The notes beneath the pieces were generated by a model. That model worked only from the letters and a program-made list of their open reading frames with translations. It was not told where the DNA came from and made no database searches. Source: Isoetes taiwanensis (lineage: Eukaryota > Streptophyta > Lycopodiopsida > Isoetales > Isoetaceae). From it: a stretch of DNA of 64,000 nucleotides. Below, one piece after another: positions 37,151-48,269 of this stretch (position 1 is the stretch's first letter; every line of letters begins with the position of its first letter). The stretch is taken from positions 1 to 64,000 of the forward strand of contig JAJEKV010000770.1 in assembly GCA_021234155.1 (NCBI GenBank). Reading direction: 5' to 3'. Made by a program: the position numbers and the translations under genes.

Positions 37151-38226
37151 GGAGCTACATACTACTGTGAACTGAAATTATCCACCACAACTCGAAACTA
37201 GCAGCACAAATTTCCTACACATAACTTACAACACACCCAAATGAAGAAGTAAGTGGTGTACCTGATTGTTCAAGCTTGCTAGACCTTGCTGGAAAATAAC
37301 ATCTCCAATATTAAATTGCATCATATGGTGGTTCCAGAAGAAGAGGGTTGAAAAGTACCTATTTTTCGGGTGATTTTCCCGAGATTCTTCTTACGCCTTA
37401 AGGAGGCTTGAATTGTGGCCTAGTCATTTCAAGAGAGGAAGCATCATCGTGGCGGAGGTTGCTCGCTTCCTCACTATTTGAAATGATTGCATGCTTCCTC
37501 TTACGTTGGGACGGAGAGGCTTGAGACCTTTTTCTCTTAAGCTGTTGCCGGAAATTCAACCAATTTATTTCTTTTTCCTTTTGTGTGAAGGTAATACATA
37601 GCAGACCATAGTCCGTGAGGCCATGCCTCCCCGGGCACACTTCCTCGCTGTGATTTTTTGTAAAGGCACATATATTCATTATACCTCTCCTTGCTCATAT
37701 TCTTCAACCCGCATGATGAAACAAAACAATATTCTAAACAATGAGAGAATCATGGGCATCCCGAATCTAGAATGCAACCCACGTAAGTGGATTTTCCTAA
37801 TACTTTCGGTCCCCAAACGGACTTCGATTTCTTCTTGTGTGGCGTAATGCTTTTCTTGCCTGTACATTTCCTTGTAGGTGTATCCTGTGGCATTCAAGTC
37901 CCGGTATGATCGTGAGCCATTTCGTGATCGATCTTCTTGCCGTAAATCGAAATGGTCTTGCCGGATTAAGGGAGCGTGATCGAGTTTTTGAGGAAAATGA
38001 AAATTGTAATCGTAAAATGGTCTTGCCGGATTAAGGGAGCGTGATCGAGTTTTTGAGGGAAAATGATCGGTAATGCGTTCTTTGAATAAGCTTTGAATAA
38101 GACCGAAAGGACAAAATTTTGAATAAGTAATCATGTGTATTTTTTGAAAAATAACTCCCTCCCACTACAAATTCGGTAGTTCCCACCACACTTAGCACCC
38201 AAAATGTGGTGCTAAAATACACGCTT
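37151..38226. other. Right-end region; unrecognised minus-strand frames and a 65-bp duplication
   Basis: Minus-strand frames at 37,679-38,134 (151 codons, with a charged RQEDRSRNGSRSYRD segment) and 37,398-37,679 (basic C-terminus KRKRSQASPSQRKRKH) could be pieces of an element gene leading toward the zinc-binding exon, but I cannot identify them. A 65-bp unit containing AATGGTCTTGCCGGATTAAG is duplicated in tandem at 37,951-38,015 and 38,016-38,080. Confidence 0.4.
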
Positions 38227-38253
38227 TTGTTCCACTACAACATGCTTTCACCC
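38227..38253 (-). repeat. Right terminal inverted repeat of the giant element
   Basis: Read on the minus strand this is GGGTGAAAGCATG followed by TTGTAGTGGAAC, the inverted partner of 9,816-9,845. Immediately to its right, gypsy integrase resumes. Confidence 0.8.
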
Positions 38254-38790
38254 CGACCCGAGTTTTGTTGGTGCTTTTCGCCAAACCGTTCCCTTGAGGA
38301 TAGTAAGGTGTGCTCTTTTGATGATGTCGGGGAGATAATCCGTCGGTTCCTTGATGGTATGATTGATAAAATGGATACCACGATCACCGACCAGCTCCGT
38401 GGGGGCAGCCGAATCAGCGTGATGATTTGTTGATAGATGACCTTGGCCGTCGGCCGGGCCTGCAGGTGTTGTCTAGAAGTCGCGCAAGCTTCCGCCCATT
38501 TGGTAGCGTGAGTCGGTGAGGACGAGAATGTAGCGGCACGCGGGTGTGCGCGCAGAGGGTCGATGGGTCCCACAAAATCCATTCCCCATTTGTTGAAGGG
38601 AAGTTGCGTGGCGATCGGCGTCAAGGGAAGAGCGCCACGGGCGTGGGGCGCCCCACACGCCGGCAAGCATCACACGTCGGGCGTGGGCGTGAGCGCCTTT
38701 GAAGAGCGTGGGCCAAAAATAACCAAGAAGAAGGATTTTATGCGGCCGTGGTGTCACCATGAAAATGACCACCACCGAGCCCTTCATGGG
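38254..38790 (-). pseudogene. Integrase N-terminal and core part
   Basis: Minus-strand frames show the end of the zinc-binding domain (KILLLGYFWPTLFKGAHAH near 38,720), the PLTPIATQLPFNKWGMDFVG segment with the first catalytic Asp near 38,575, a DRG motif with the second Asp near 38,380, and the GNGLA-STNK region near 38,290. At that point the third catalytic acidic residue, normally Glu, reads as Lys. Frameshifts separate the motifs. Integrase would insert the cDNA into the genome; this one is dead by frameshift, by the Lys change and by the large insertion at 38,253. Confidence 0.9.
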
Positions 38791-39053
38791 CTTCGAACAA
38801 TATCCGGGACCTCATGAGGGAGAAACGGGTCGAAGGATGGTATCCTTACCCTTTTTGTAAAGATGGCTCGCAACCATGGTGTAGTCACGGACCTCGCGGA
38901 GAAATTGATGTCTACGGGATTGTCGCTATCGGAGAGAGCGTGGCGCCCCTCCGTGGAAAGAGCGCCGTGAGGAGATACACGCTGAAAGTCATGGAACCAA
39001 TGAGGTGTTGTCGTGACCGAAAAGAGTTGAGCATCAAGAAAGGCGCCCGAGAC

Positions 39054-39293
39054 TCAAAGTGGAGGGATCATCCGTGTGGATGCGTGAAAGATAATCCGGG
39101 ACAACATGAGATTTGTCGGCCTTGTGAACAATTTCAAAAGGTGCAAATTCGCAGAAGGAGGACCCAACGAGCAATGCGGCCCCGGGGTGGATTTGTTGAT
39201 CAAATAAAGAAGTGCACGGTGGTCAACAAAGAATTTGATCCGACCGCCCAAAAGATAGTGACGGAAGCGTTGGACACGTAAAATTAAACCCAA
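39054..39293 (-). pseudogene. RNase H domain of the gypsy element
   Basis: The motifs FRHYLLGGRIKFFVDHRALL and LINK, followed after a scrambled stretch by a LSRI ending, are the C-terminal half of a gypsy RNase H. The VDH motif near 39,230 is the conserved one. The segment between 39,300 and 39,720 carries the reverse transcriptase to RNase H connection in broken frames (TVEA, YSWPGSCSS-type remnants). Confidence 0.85.
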
Positions 39294-39721
39294 GGCTTCG
39301 CCCGCGGGCGAGTAGTTGCGTTCGCCAGAAATTGAGTTTCATTTACCGTGATCGGTTTGGTTTGTCGATTAATGCGTATCATATTCTTGAGAAAGAACAG
39401 CTCAATAGCAAAGGCGAGACATCGACATGAACATGAAAGGGCTTGTCCCATTGAGGAGGAACAAGAACCGGGCCACGAGTAAGCAAGAGCTTCAACTGTT
39501 GGAAAGCGGCATCCACACGGGAATTCCAAGCCTGGTGGATTCATCACCGTGAGTTTATGAATGGGATCTGCAATGGTCGAGTCCGGGAATGAAAGTGGAG
39601 TAATAATTGACCTTACCCAAGAAAGAGCGTGTTTCCTTGATATTGGCCGGTGCTTGAGCCTTGAGCACACAGCTGATTTTGGCAGGATCCGTGGTGATAC
39701 CTGCTTTGCTGACCACATGTC

Positions 39722-40273
39722 CTAAAAAGAACACCGAAGTGGACGCAAAAGGTGCATTTCGGGATTGAGACTAATGCCAGACTCATCACATTTCTGAAAG
39801 ACGAGTTCCAATTTATCCAAATGGTCAGCCATGGAACTGTAGGCAAAAAAGTCATCTTGAAAAATTTGCAAGAAGGGATTTTCCTTCATAAAATCATGAA
39901 AGACTGAGAGCATGATGCGTTGAAACGTTGATGGAGAGTTTGATAATCCAAAAGGAACCACCTTGTAGGCAAAAGTGCCCCACGGGGTGGTGAAAGTAGT
40001 CTTGAGTTGATCAGATTCTTTGATTGAGATCTGATTGTAGCCAGAAAAACCATCCATGAAGGAGTACATCTCATGTCCAGCAACCTCTTCCAGAACCTGG
40101 TCTGTGAAGAGAAGTGGAAAATGATCACGCTCCGTGGCCTGATTGAGTTTTCGGTAGTCCACGCAAACGCGGATCTTACCATTGTGTTTGAGTGCAATAA
40201 CGATGGGGCTCACCCATTCAGAATGTTTGACCTCATAGATCAAACCTGCAGCAAGGAGTTTGTCAATTTCCAC
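39722..40273 (-). pseudogene. Reverse transcriptase domain of the gypsy element
   Basis: This is the best preserved domain: 183 uninterrupted codons. It opens EIDKLLAAGLIYEVKHSEWV and continues through SPIV, the CVDYRKLNQAT motif, a SFMDGFSGYNQI motif with the first catalytic Asp, and TPWGTFAYKVVPFGLSN. It then reaches the active-site box, which reads FQDD instead of the usual YxDD. The frame ends just after HLLR. The enzyme would copy element RNA to DNA. Upstream (40,280-41,150) the protease-RT linker is broken into short frames. Confidence 0.95.
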
Positions 40274-41168
40274 CTTGACGCGATCCGCGTAATGGTGGGG
40301 TTGAGCCGGTCGTCATTGCTATCTTTGGGCGTGCATCGGACTTGGTAGGAATGGTGAGTTCCCCAAGGTTTTGTTGATCCCCGAAGATCTCTGTAGCTCT
40401 CAGTGAAAATGTGTTTGAACTTTTGAAGAGCATGACGCCCCACATTACGATAGGGTGTTGGAAGATTTGGCGCGACAATTCCGGACGGTGATTGTTGCCT
40501 ACGTCCACAATATCGACTTCGTGAGTCCGAGTATGGGGATAACTTCCGTGTCTGGACAATATGGAGGGGAGGTTGAAGCATAACAGATGCGTGGTTTTTC
40601 TGCGTGGTGAAAAAGAGAGGTTGCTGAGTTTCATCAAGCAGAGAGGTTGCTTCATGGCGCGGTACATCGACGTGAGCGGCGGGGAGGTTCAACATCGAAA
40701 AGTGATCAACACGTTAGATTCGATTGCAAGGAGCGGTAAGGGTCAAAGCAAAGCCACCGCACTGGTCCCGATCAAGAGTCATGTCTCCCCAAGGATCAGC
40801 ATATTCGGGGTAGGATGGGGAGAGGGACTTCGCGGTGGAGCCCGAACTTGATAGATATTACGGCGGCCCCGAGAATCGGTGTCCGGAGAGAGGGTTCAAC
40901 ATTGTCGACGGAAATGATTTTGCATGTTTCCAAGTCCATGGTGGCATTGAGGTGACCATCTGTGATGACTAATTGATCCGTTGCCCAGTAATGGATACTC
41001 TTGGCCTGGCGGAGAAAAGGTCTGCCGACCAACATTTCATAATCACCTGGATCTTCTCCAGCCTTCCAAACACCAAATTCCAAGGGGAATCCGAGATCAC
41101 CAATGTTGATGTGAAGAAGAGGCGTGACGCCTTGAGGTCTCGTGATATGGCCATTGGCCAATTTGATG

Positions 41169-41320
41169 TCATATGGGGCACGATAGAGTTGTTTGATGCC
41201 GTTTATCCGTGATGAGATTGACCGCGCTACCTCCGTCAATTTGAACATGATTGACTTGTTGATTGCCCACCGTGGCATGTACCGTGGGAGTAGAGGTAGC
41301 AACAGCCCAACCAAAACAAT
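41169..41320 (-). pseudogene. Aspartic protease region of the gypsy element
   Basis: A VNHVQIDGGSAVNLI stretch near 41,215-41,255 is the plant gypsy version of the retroviral-type protease active site (Asp followed by GGS rather than TGA/SGA). About 100 codons upstream, the frame also reads LPLPDCFGWAVATSTPTVHA, as found before this domain in plant elements. It would process the Gag-Pol precursor. Confidence 0.8.
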
Positions 41321-41799
41321 CGGGGAGTGGTAATCGGTCCTTGAGAGCGGTGATGAGTTTCAAAATTGTGGCCAAACTTAAAGGAATTTTGATTTTGGCT
41401 AGCTCCTCTTGGAGTTCCAGAGGCACATGAGAAAAAGGATCTGCTTTGGATCCACAAAGTGGGAGTGCGTGGTAAAGAAGCAAAGAACTTCTTTGAGTAG
41501 GTCAACCTCTGCGGCCGATATTTGGATATGTCTGAGAGCATGGAGGTTGAGACGTGGAAGGTGCTTCTTGTCTTTGTTGAGCTCTAGTGGTGGCATGGAC
41601 ATTAGCCAACGTCGGGCCTTCAGCAGCTTGCATGAGGTTCAAAATGCTTTGGCGAACTTTAGGCATAACATGCGGCATGAGTTTCTCCAAGTCAGGTGCA
41701 AAGTGAACCTTTTTTTCTTCTTCATGAGGAATGGTGTCGACGGCAAAGGCAGGTTGCGTGCCATTAGGAATAATGGTTAAGGGACGTGGACCCCTGGTC

Positions 41800-43605
41800 T
41801 GGCGTGAAACCAAACCAACCCAATTTGATGGCTGGACTGGAGGATTAAGAGCCTGAAAAAATTTCTTCCCCGTGCTTGTTGATCCATCTGAGATTGATTG
41901 GCAGGAGCTGGTTGATAGCGTGATTGCTGAGGCGCGCGAGGTGGCTTCCGAAGAACAGGACGCGGGCCTTGTTTGCCATTAGCAATCCAGAGTTGGTAAG
42001 CCGTGAGGCGGACCGATGTGGTCTGATTTGTGCCAGGAAGCTGCACCTGAACTTGTGGAAGTTGAGGACACGCCGTGGTGGTATGACCCCATTCTTGACA
42101 GTGATAACACTGAGCTTTCGAAGGATCAAAGGGAGGACGTGTGTTGGGTCCCCGTTGTTGCTCCTGTTGCTGATAGAGTTGATTGGGTTGCGCCTGCAGT
42201 GGTGGCTGCTGATATTGCGATTGGTGCTGAGGTGTTGTTTGCACTTGATAAACCATCTTGTTGCGGAAAGGTGTAGGATGAGTGCGAGTGCACTCTTCCG
42301 TGGCATGATTGCACATGTTGCATCGTTTACAATGAGGCGGGCCATTGGTGGAGTTGCACTCATTCGCCAAGTGGCCTTGATATTTGCGGAGCATATGGCA
42401 CCGATCGATCTGCGGCACATGGATTGGCGTGTTGAGGTTGAACAGCAGTCTGGGGAACCATGACGGGTGGAATGAAAGGGAGCTCCTGAAGAGCCACGCC
42501 ACGGGAGGAAACATTGACTGAGTGATTGACAAGATCGATAGCCTGCTCCAAAGTCTTCGGGCGCAGGTATTCAGTCATGAGTCGGATAGCTGGAGGAAGT
42601 CCTTGGAGAAACCAGACCAAGATCTGGCTCTGTGTGGGGTACTCCTTGAGTTTGCTGAGCAGAATGTGAAGTCGATCTGCAAAATCCCCGCACTCGTGGG
42701 CTCTTGTTGAAGGTCATTGAGTTGCTTGAGATGAAGCCGATCATCATCCGTGGTCCCATAGTGAGAAAGAAAAGCGGTTAAGCATTTCCGACCAATCTTG
42801 TTTCAAAGTGGCTTTTGTTGGACATGAGCCATTGATGAGGGAGCCACGCAGTTGTGGTGGAAAAGATGTGGAATTTCAGTTGAGGTTGCGCATGACCATT
42901 CGGAGACAGCCGAGCCTCAAATTCTTCCATGTGGGCCCGAGCACTTTGGTCTAAGGGTTTGCCTTTCGTGTTGCCAAAGGTGGGATAAGTCGCCTTAAGG
43001 GTCCGAAGGTAGAGGTGAAAGTGCTTGGCTGGACAGGAACTGGATAGGGATTATATTGAGGTGGAGTTGGAGGGGGTATGGTGCCGGAAAGACCCTGATG
43101 AAGGGGTTGCTGAGGTGGAGGTACTGGAGGTGCCTGATCATTGGTTTTGAGGTCTATAAGATTGTAAAATGAAGAAGAGCGGGGAAAAGGTAGGGAAGGG
43201 GAAAGTCCTGTGGAGGAGCAAAAGAGACATGTGGATATCCTTGCCCACCCGGGAGATGATGGTTGTGAAGGCAGAGGCGATGGCCGCATCGTAATGATGG
43301 ATGTAGGCATGTTCTGGGGTATGAAAGTAAGGTTGAGAAGGTGGAGCCTGATAGGGCTCCTGATAGTGATGAGGTGACTGAGGCTGTGAGCAATGTTTGC
43401 ACGCTTGAGGTGGGGAATTTGGACGAGACATGACACGAGGGGTGGGTGGCGCCGACTGAGCCCTAGACCGAATGTGGCCTCCCTCAATGTCATAAGCAGA
43501 TCCATACATGTCACGAACAGCTTCCCTTCGATGATGGCGCTCCAAGCGAGACGCCATGTCTGGGAAAGGAGTTCTTTCCCGGCGTGAAGTTTTCCGGACG
43601 GACAT
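41800..43605 (-). pseudogene. Gag region with three zinc-knuckle-like boxes
   Basis: The start is the ATG at 43,605 (MSVRKTSRRERTPFPDMASR), a basic N-terminus. A Pro/Gln-rich stretch follows, then broken frames with a gag-core motif (LTEYLRPKTLEQAIDLVNHS near 42,540). Three Cys/His boxes come next: a first one near 42,390 with Leu where the second Cys belongs (CHMLRKYQGHLANEC), a perfect CKRCNMCNHATEEC near 42,310 and a perfect CYHCQEWGHTTTAC near 42,085. Gag forms the particle and packages RNA. The frame changes several times. Confidence 0.88.
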
Positions 43606-43694
43606 TGGCGGCTGAAGAAAAGGAAAATCGAATCAGACCCGCACGGCGGCGATGTTTGGGGTGCGGGTTGGGGAACTCTGCAAGGCAGACCCTC

Positions 43695-44238
43695 TGTGAG
43701 GACCCTTGGATCTAACAGAGAATCGGGGACTATGTCACGCGGGATTTGCAAGAAAAGAACAAGAAGAAGAAAATGAGAACAAAAGAGAACAATGAGAGGA
43801 AAATGATAAGCTTCCTTGATATCAATGATGAACATACATGAGCTCGCAATCGAGAAGACCAAGAGAGACAAGACTCAAAACTCATCTAAAACTCATGTGC
43901 TAGCTCTACTCATATATATAGTACAATGGCCTTTTGGCCCAATATAGACATTCCGACCGATCTCGGTGCGACTCACGGAAGGAGGCCTGATTTCAGGAAT
44001 GCCGGGCGGTGCCTCTTGAAGTGCCTAGAATCACGGTGACGCCGACGAGGCGGTGACGGGCCGTCACTTGTCCGAGCGGGGCCTCTTGGTAGCAAACCCG
44101 GGCTTTTGTTGCGTGGTCTGCCGCTTGGTCTTTTCTTTGGGTTTTTACGGTGACCGTGCCTGCCCTGTGGATCCTTGAGCTTGACCTGGTCCGTCAGATG
44201 CATGAATAGTCCTGCACGGGGGAGGCACAGGACTAACA
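43695..44238 (-). repeat. Ty3/gypsy 5' LTR, 544 bp
   Basis: The plus strand runs TGTGAGGACC...GGACTAACA, so it has the TG...CA ends of an LTR and short inverted ends. Because gag begins about 90 bases to the left and reads leftward, this is the 5' LTR of a minus-strand element. A related LTR is at 4,835-5,400. A TATATATAG motif (43,912-43,920) may be part of the promoter, but in the element's sense direction it is not a clean TATA box. The base run next to the LTR does not start with the usual TGG of a tRNA primer site. Confidence 0.92.
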
Positions 44239-44798
44239 TATACCACACCAAACCATGCACCATACAATGTGGTGGTGGGGGATACAATGTGGTGTGTGGT
44301 GGTATGATGTGGTGTGGTGGAGTGTGGTGGTGGTGGTGGTGTGTGGTGTGGTGTTGTGGATTGTGGTGTGATGTGGTGTGGTGGAGTGTGGTGGTGGTGG
44401 TGGAGGGGGTGGTGTGGTACATGGTTGAGTGTGGTGGTGGTGGGTGTGGTGGAGGGGTGTGGTGTGCATTACATGGTTGAGTGTGGTGGTGGTGGAGTGT
44501 GGTGGAGGGGTGTGGTGTGGGATATGGTGGAGTGTGGTGGAGTGTGGTGGTAATGGACAATGTGGTGCATGTGGTGGTCGCAAAGATGTGGTGGTAGTCT
44601 ATGGTGGTGGGATAGATGATGGGGTGTATTGGGGTGAGGGGGGAGAATAAATAAAATTGAATCCACACATATCATACATTAATATGCACACACCCACATG
44701 ACACCATAGACATAACGCACCCCACCCCACACCACACCACACCACACCATCACGACACCACACCACACCACACATCACATCACATCACTTTTATCCTA
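44239..44798 (+). repeat. TGGTGG / ACCACA simple satellite
   Basis: Bases 44,244-44,640 are an almost pure G/T-rich GTGTGGTGG repeat. Bases 44,690-44,790 switch to C/A-rich CACCACACCACA and ACATCACATC repeats. The array lies between the LTR end and a Helitron terminus. The His/Pro- or Trp/Gly-rich frames across it are repeat artefacts. Confidence 0.93.
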
Positions 44799-44828
44799 CT
44801 AGTAATGGTGCCCAGCGTTGCTGGGCAT
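44799..44828 (-). mobile_element. Helitron 3' terminus (minus orientation)
   Basis: CTAG (44,799-44,802), then TAATGG and the palindrome TGCCCAGC-GTT-GCTGGGCA (44,809-44,827), are the exact reverse of the terminus at 27,999-28,028. The base beyond CTAG, read on the minus strand, is T, as Helitron insertion requires. The body must extend to the right. Beyond about 30 bases it shares no sequence with the other copy, so the two are different non-autonomous elements of one family. Its 5' end is not identified. Confidence 0.85.
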
Positions 44829-47800
44829 AAGTTGGGAACGTGTGTGTGGAAACATGTTCAACTCAGATTCATTTTTATAAACCTAATATAATTAGGCAAA
44901 TCCGTAGAGAAATTATTATTTGTTGCCACTCTGATACTCTAAATTTAAGTTGTGCCTAAAGGCTCTCAAAACCTTTGAATCGCATTAACTATAGGAAATT
45001 GTTGTGGACGTTTCGTGTGGTTGTACATCAAGAATGGGGGTATTAATGTATTGCATGTATTATAGCATGCTAAATTTTGAGAAATATGACTTATATGTGA
45101 AATCTCTAGAGCAGAGGTTTTAACATAAGTGGGGACCGTCCTAACCAGGTTCAATAAAGCCAATTAGGATTGAGCAAACATCTTGTTTTGGAGCAACTTA
45201 ATTGTCTCAATCTATACCCTTTAAAGCATATGTATGTGTTCGTGGAATTATTGCTACATTGCTTGGGTACCACCATATGAGTGGCATTTTATCACCTAGT
45301 ATATTGCCTTAATCAAGAGCCAAAGTTAGCCAATAAGTTAGGCAATTATATCATGTGTAGGCAATTATATAGAGCATGTGAACTGGATTCCTTATGAGCT
45401 ATAAAGAGCCAAAGTTAGCCAATAAGTTAGGCAATTATATCATGTGTAGGCAATTATATAGAGCATGTGAACTGGATTCCTTATGAGCTATAAATATGCC
45501 GGCTAAATGGTTTCCTTTTTAAAGCGCCTGAGCATACAACGTCCATGTGTCATAAGAAGTCTAACTATATTTAGGAACCAACCACTGTGTATTGAAGATT
45601 GATTTTTTTTATTGCAGATATAAGCTCACAAAAGATTAAATATGACAAATAGATAAAGAAGTAGATGGCAACGTTTTAGATTAGATGAAGCATATATAAG
45701 CTCACAAAAAGACAAATAGATAAAGTAGATGACAACGTTTCATCTAAAATCGAGATATGGCACGTGTCGATTAGTGTAGTGTATGTACAATCATCTAGAT
45801 GACCTTCACATACATTCTCTTCATGTTCATTCTTAGTTGGACCCTTTTCCTCATTTCTGAGTTTTACTGATTTGCTTAGTTAGAAAACGAATTTCCAAAG
45901 ATCCTAACTCTGTTAATCAATCTTTTTCATATCGTACTCTCTTTCTCGATCCGATGCCCAAGTCAACATAATGCTCCTCCAACAAAGGATACTGTGGGTT
46001 TAAACGCTAAAAGTCGGAATCATGACTTAATCGATGCATTGTTATAAGCTTGAGCTGATTATATCATTCTGCTAATTAATTACTCCCATTAGATGAGCAA
46101 GAATTTGCTGCCTTCCAATGAGATAACCTTCAGTAACCTAATTAACATTCCAACAAAAATGAAATACCAAGTTGAGAGACAAACTAAATAGGTCGAATAA
46201 AGAAGAGTAATTACATTATCTCCAAGTCTACATAATATAACACGAAGCTTGGTAAAGAAAAATTGCTTTCCATGACATGTTTCCATATGAAATTTAGAGT
46301 CAATAATCTCTATTATTTTCCATTGTGCAATGTGTGACGTAAACCATCCACCATTGCCATTGCCATGGCTCAATACCCAGTTGGTTATGACTAATTTTAA
46401 ATATGGTTTCATCTGCCGAGGGCAGCATACCTTGTGCCTCTTCCTGCATATAGATCGGAGACTAAGCATGAAATGCACGACAAAATCGGCCCGTGCATGC
46501 AAATAATTGAATTACTGAGTAAGAGTAAAGGAAGCTTGTTCTAGGCTTGTTGCCACCTTGGCAAGCATGCAGATCACTTGTTCCTTTTCTCAAAATCTTA
46601 ACATTGAGGTTTCTAAAGCCTTTTCATGACTTGCTCTAGCCATGGCTTTTTCAAGCTAACAAACCAAATTAAACAAAATATAATAACGCACACGGTGGTC
46701 GGGCCATGTTTTACATTTGTATTGTTGTTTTCTTCCATCATCTAGGGCAAATTCATGCGAGACTTGTGAAAGATTACATGTAGCATCATATGGTACCCTC
46801 GATGTATACATGTGTAGCATCACATGATATCTCGATGTATATGTCACGTAAGTGCTCAAAATAGCTTTCAAACTTGGCATTCCTTTCTCATTCCAATCTT
46901 TGCACCCACCGAGTAGCTTATTCAGGTGGCTGCAATAACATTTAATGGTTAGTCCGGATAAAAAGGGTATAATAAGAACTTGGATGTTCAAATAATAAAA
47001 CATCGTGGGCTCATTGGAATGGGATGTTTCCAATGACAAATTCGTGAAGGTAATGCATATTAGAAGGGAATATTCTTGATCATGATGGAGCAATAGCGGG
47101 CTGCAAAGGGAAGTACCGGTGGTGACATTTTAGCCGGTATTATTCGCACGAGCAATCTGTCGGTTCGTGGCATCTTCGTTTGCATGAGCCATACGTTTCT
47201 AGATATCTTGTCCGACATTAATCCATCCGGGGCCTCTTTGGACATGATCTCACTTCAAATAAAGGGCAGATGTAACTTTGTATTTTCCGTGTATATGCAA
47301 CCAGTGCATATGACAACAAACAACATCTTTGTACTTACTTGATGTATGTCTCTAACTTTCTAGCAATCAAAAGAGCCTCCATTGTGACATGAATAATTGC
47401 GAGTAAAAAGCGCAAGAGTAAGAAATCATAGAAGCGCTGTATAAAAGCCTCCACGAAGCTATTAAATTTGTTTCCACTTCTTTGGATTACGTCCGTGGCC
47501 TATTGTTAGATCAAACATCGGATTAAACCAAAACAATCAGCGATATAAAAGCTCTTCAATTAAGAAAATCTTTGGATCGGTCATTTCCGCGGTTTTGCCC
47601 TTAGAAAAATCCCGCCACAAGTTAGGCGCAATTCGATTTTGGCATCCCAATTTTCCACCAGGCCATATATACCGATCATTAGGGCAAAACCTTAGAATGT
47701 GTATCAGCGCCATCTTTGTTTTGCATAATGAAATCCAAATACATGTAAGCACCTTCGTATTTGGGGCTGAACCGCAGTTGTGTAAGCCCTAAACCAATGG

Positions 47801-48225
47801 TCCATTTCACGAGCAAAACTCATAGCAAGACCAAAAGCAAGCGCCGCCGTGTAGATCGCCATGGACGTATTGCAGCGGAAAAGGAAGATATAAAATTTTG
47901 GAAGGACCCTTTGCTTTCTGCAGTAAATAAACCTTAGCAAGGTAAGTTGGAAGAAAGAAATAAACCATGGTAAAAAAAAAAGAGGCGAAAAAAGACTAAA
48001 TTTGGACCCTTGATGTAGTCGGGTAATTTGTGGCCCTAGGATCTAGGGTGGATCCAAATCCAGGAATTACGGCATAACATTATAATATAAAGATTTTGTC
48101 TGACATAAAAAATCTGCCTAGCCTGCTCTCATAACATTTCTGAAATTCGTACACCCTGATAATAATTACATTCCTCTTCTAATCATTAGAAAAAGATATG
48201 GGTCCTAAATCCTGTTCCTGCGTCT
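44829..48225. other. AT-rich non-coding stretch with local duplications
   Basis: No gene is recognisable. A minus-strand frame at 46,089-46,502 (137 codons) has no known motif. Part of the stretch must be the body of the Helitron ending at 44,799. Two local duplications are listed separately or noted here: 45,316-45,493, and a degenerate one at about 45,620-45,745 sharing ATATAAGCTCACAAAA and ACAAATAGATAAAG. Confidence 0.5.
45316..45493 (+). repeat. Perfect 89-bp tandem duplication
   Basis: The unit from AGAGCCAAAGTTAGCCAATA to TTATGAGCTATAA occurs twice, head to tail, at 45,316-45,404 and 45,405-45,493, with no difference I can see. It is therefore young, or was produced during assembly. 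Confidence 0.95.
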
Positions 48226-48269
48226 GATTTTTGGCGTTTCATTCTCAAACGAACAAGTTCATTCCGGGA

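Larger units (their letters stand above)
9816..38253 (+). mobile_element. Giant (28.4 kb) terminal-inverted-repeat element with cargo
   Basis: The two ends are inverted copies of each other. The left end begins GGGTGAGAAAGCATG and continues TTGTAGTGGAAC; the right end, read inward on the minus strand, begins GGGTGAAAGCATG and continues TTGTAGTGGAAC. Both then carry a GTGGTGGGA subterminal motif. Outside each end lies gypsy integrase, and removing the insert brings the two halves together in the correct order and frame, with about one extra codon. That excess would suit a target duplication of about 3 bp, although the flanking bases no longer match. Inside are a helix-turn-helix-like gene relic near the left end, inverted subterminal repeat fields (TGTGGTG at 10.9-11.4 kb, CACCACA at 36.6-37.1 kb), a zinc-binding exon near the right end, a phosphatase gene relic, a LINE, a Helitron end, a TRIM and tandem arrays. 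The superfamily is not assignable by eye. The length includes later nested insertions. Confidence 0.75.
38254..43694 (-). mobile_element. Ty3/gypsy retrotransposon internal region (gag-pol), decayed
   Basis: The minus-strand order is gag (from the ATG at 43,605), zinc knuckles, aspartic protease, reverse transcriptase, RNase H, then integrase, which defines a Ty3/gypsy element. Every domain is recognisable, but frames change many times, so it is inactive. The 5' LTR is at 43,695-44,238. The integrase continues at 9,366-9,815 on the far side of the 28.4-kb insertion. No intact 3' LTR is found at the expected place. Confidence 0.93.

Noticed and set aside
9816-38253. CACTACAA within the inverted ends, suggesting a CACTA (En/Spm) transposon
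   Set aside because: The CACTACAA reads outward and lies 12-14 bases inside the integrase junction, so it is not the terminal base run of a CACTA element. The true terminus is GGGTGA-type.
44239-44790. Long His/Pro/Thr-rich and Gly/Trp-rich open frames on both strands
   Set aside because: They are translations of a TGGTGG/CCACCA simple repeat; every frame is open for the same reason.
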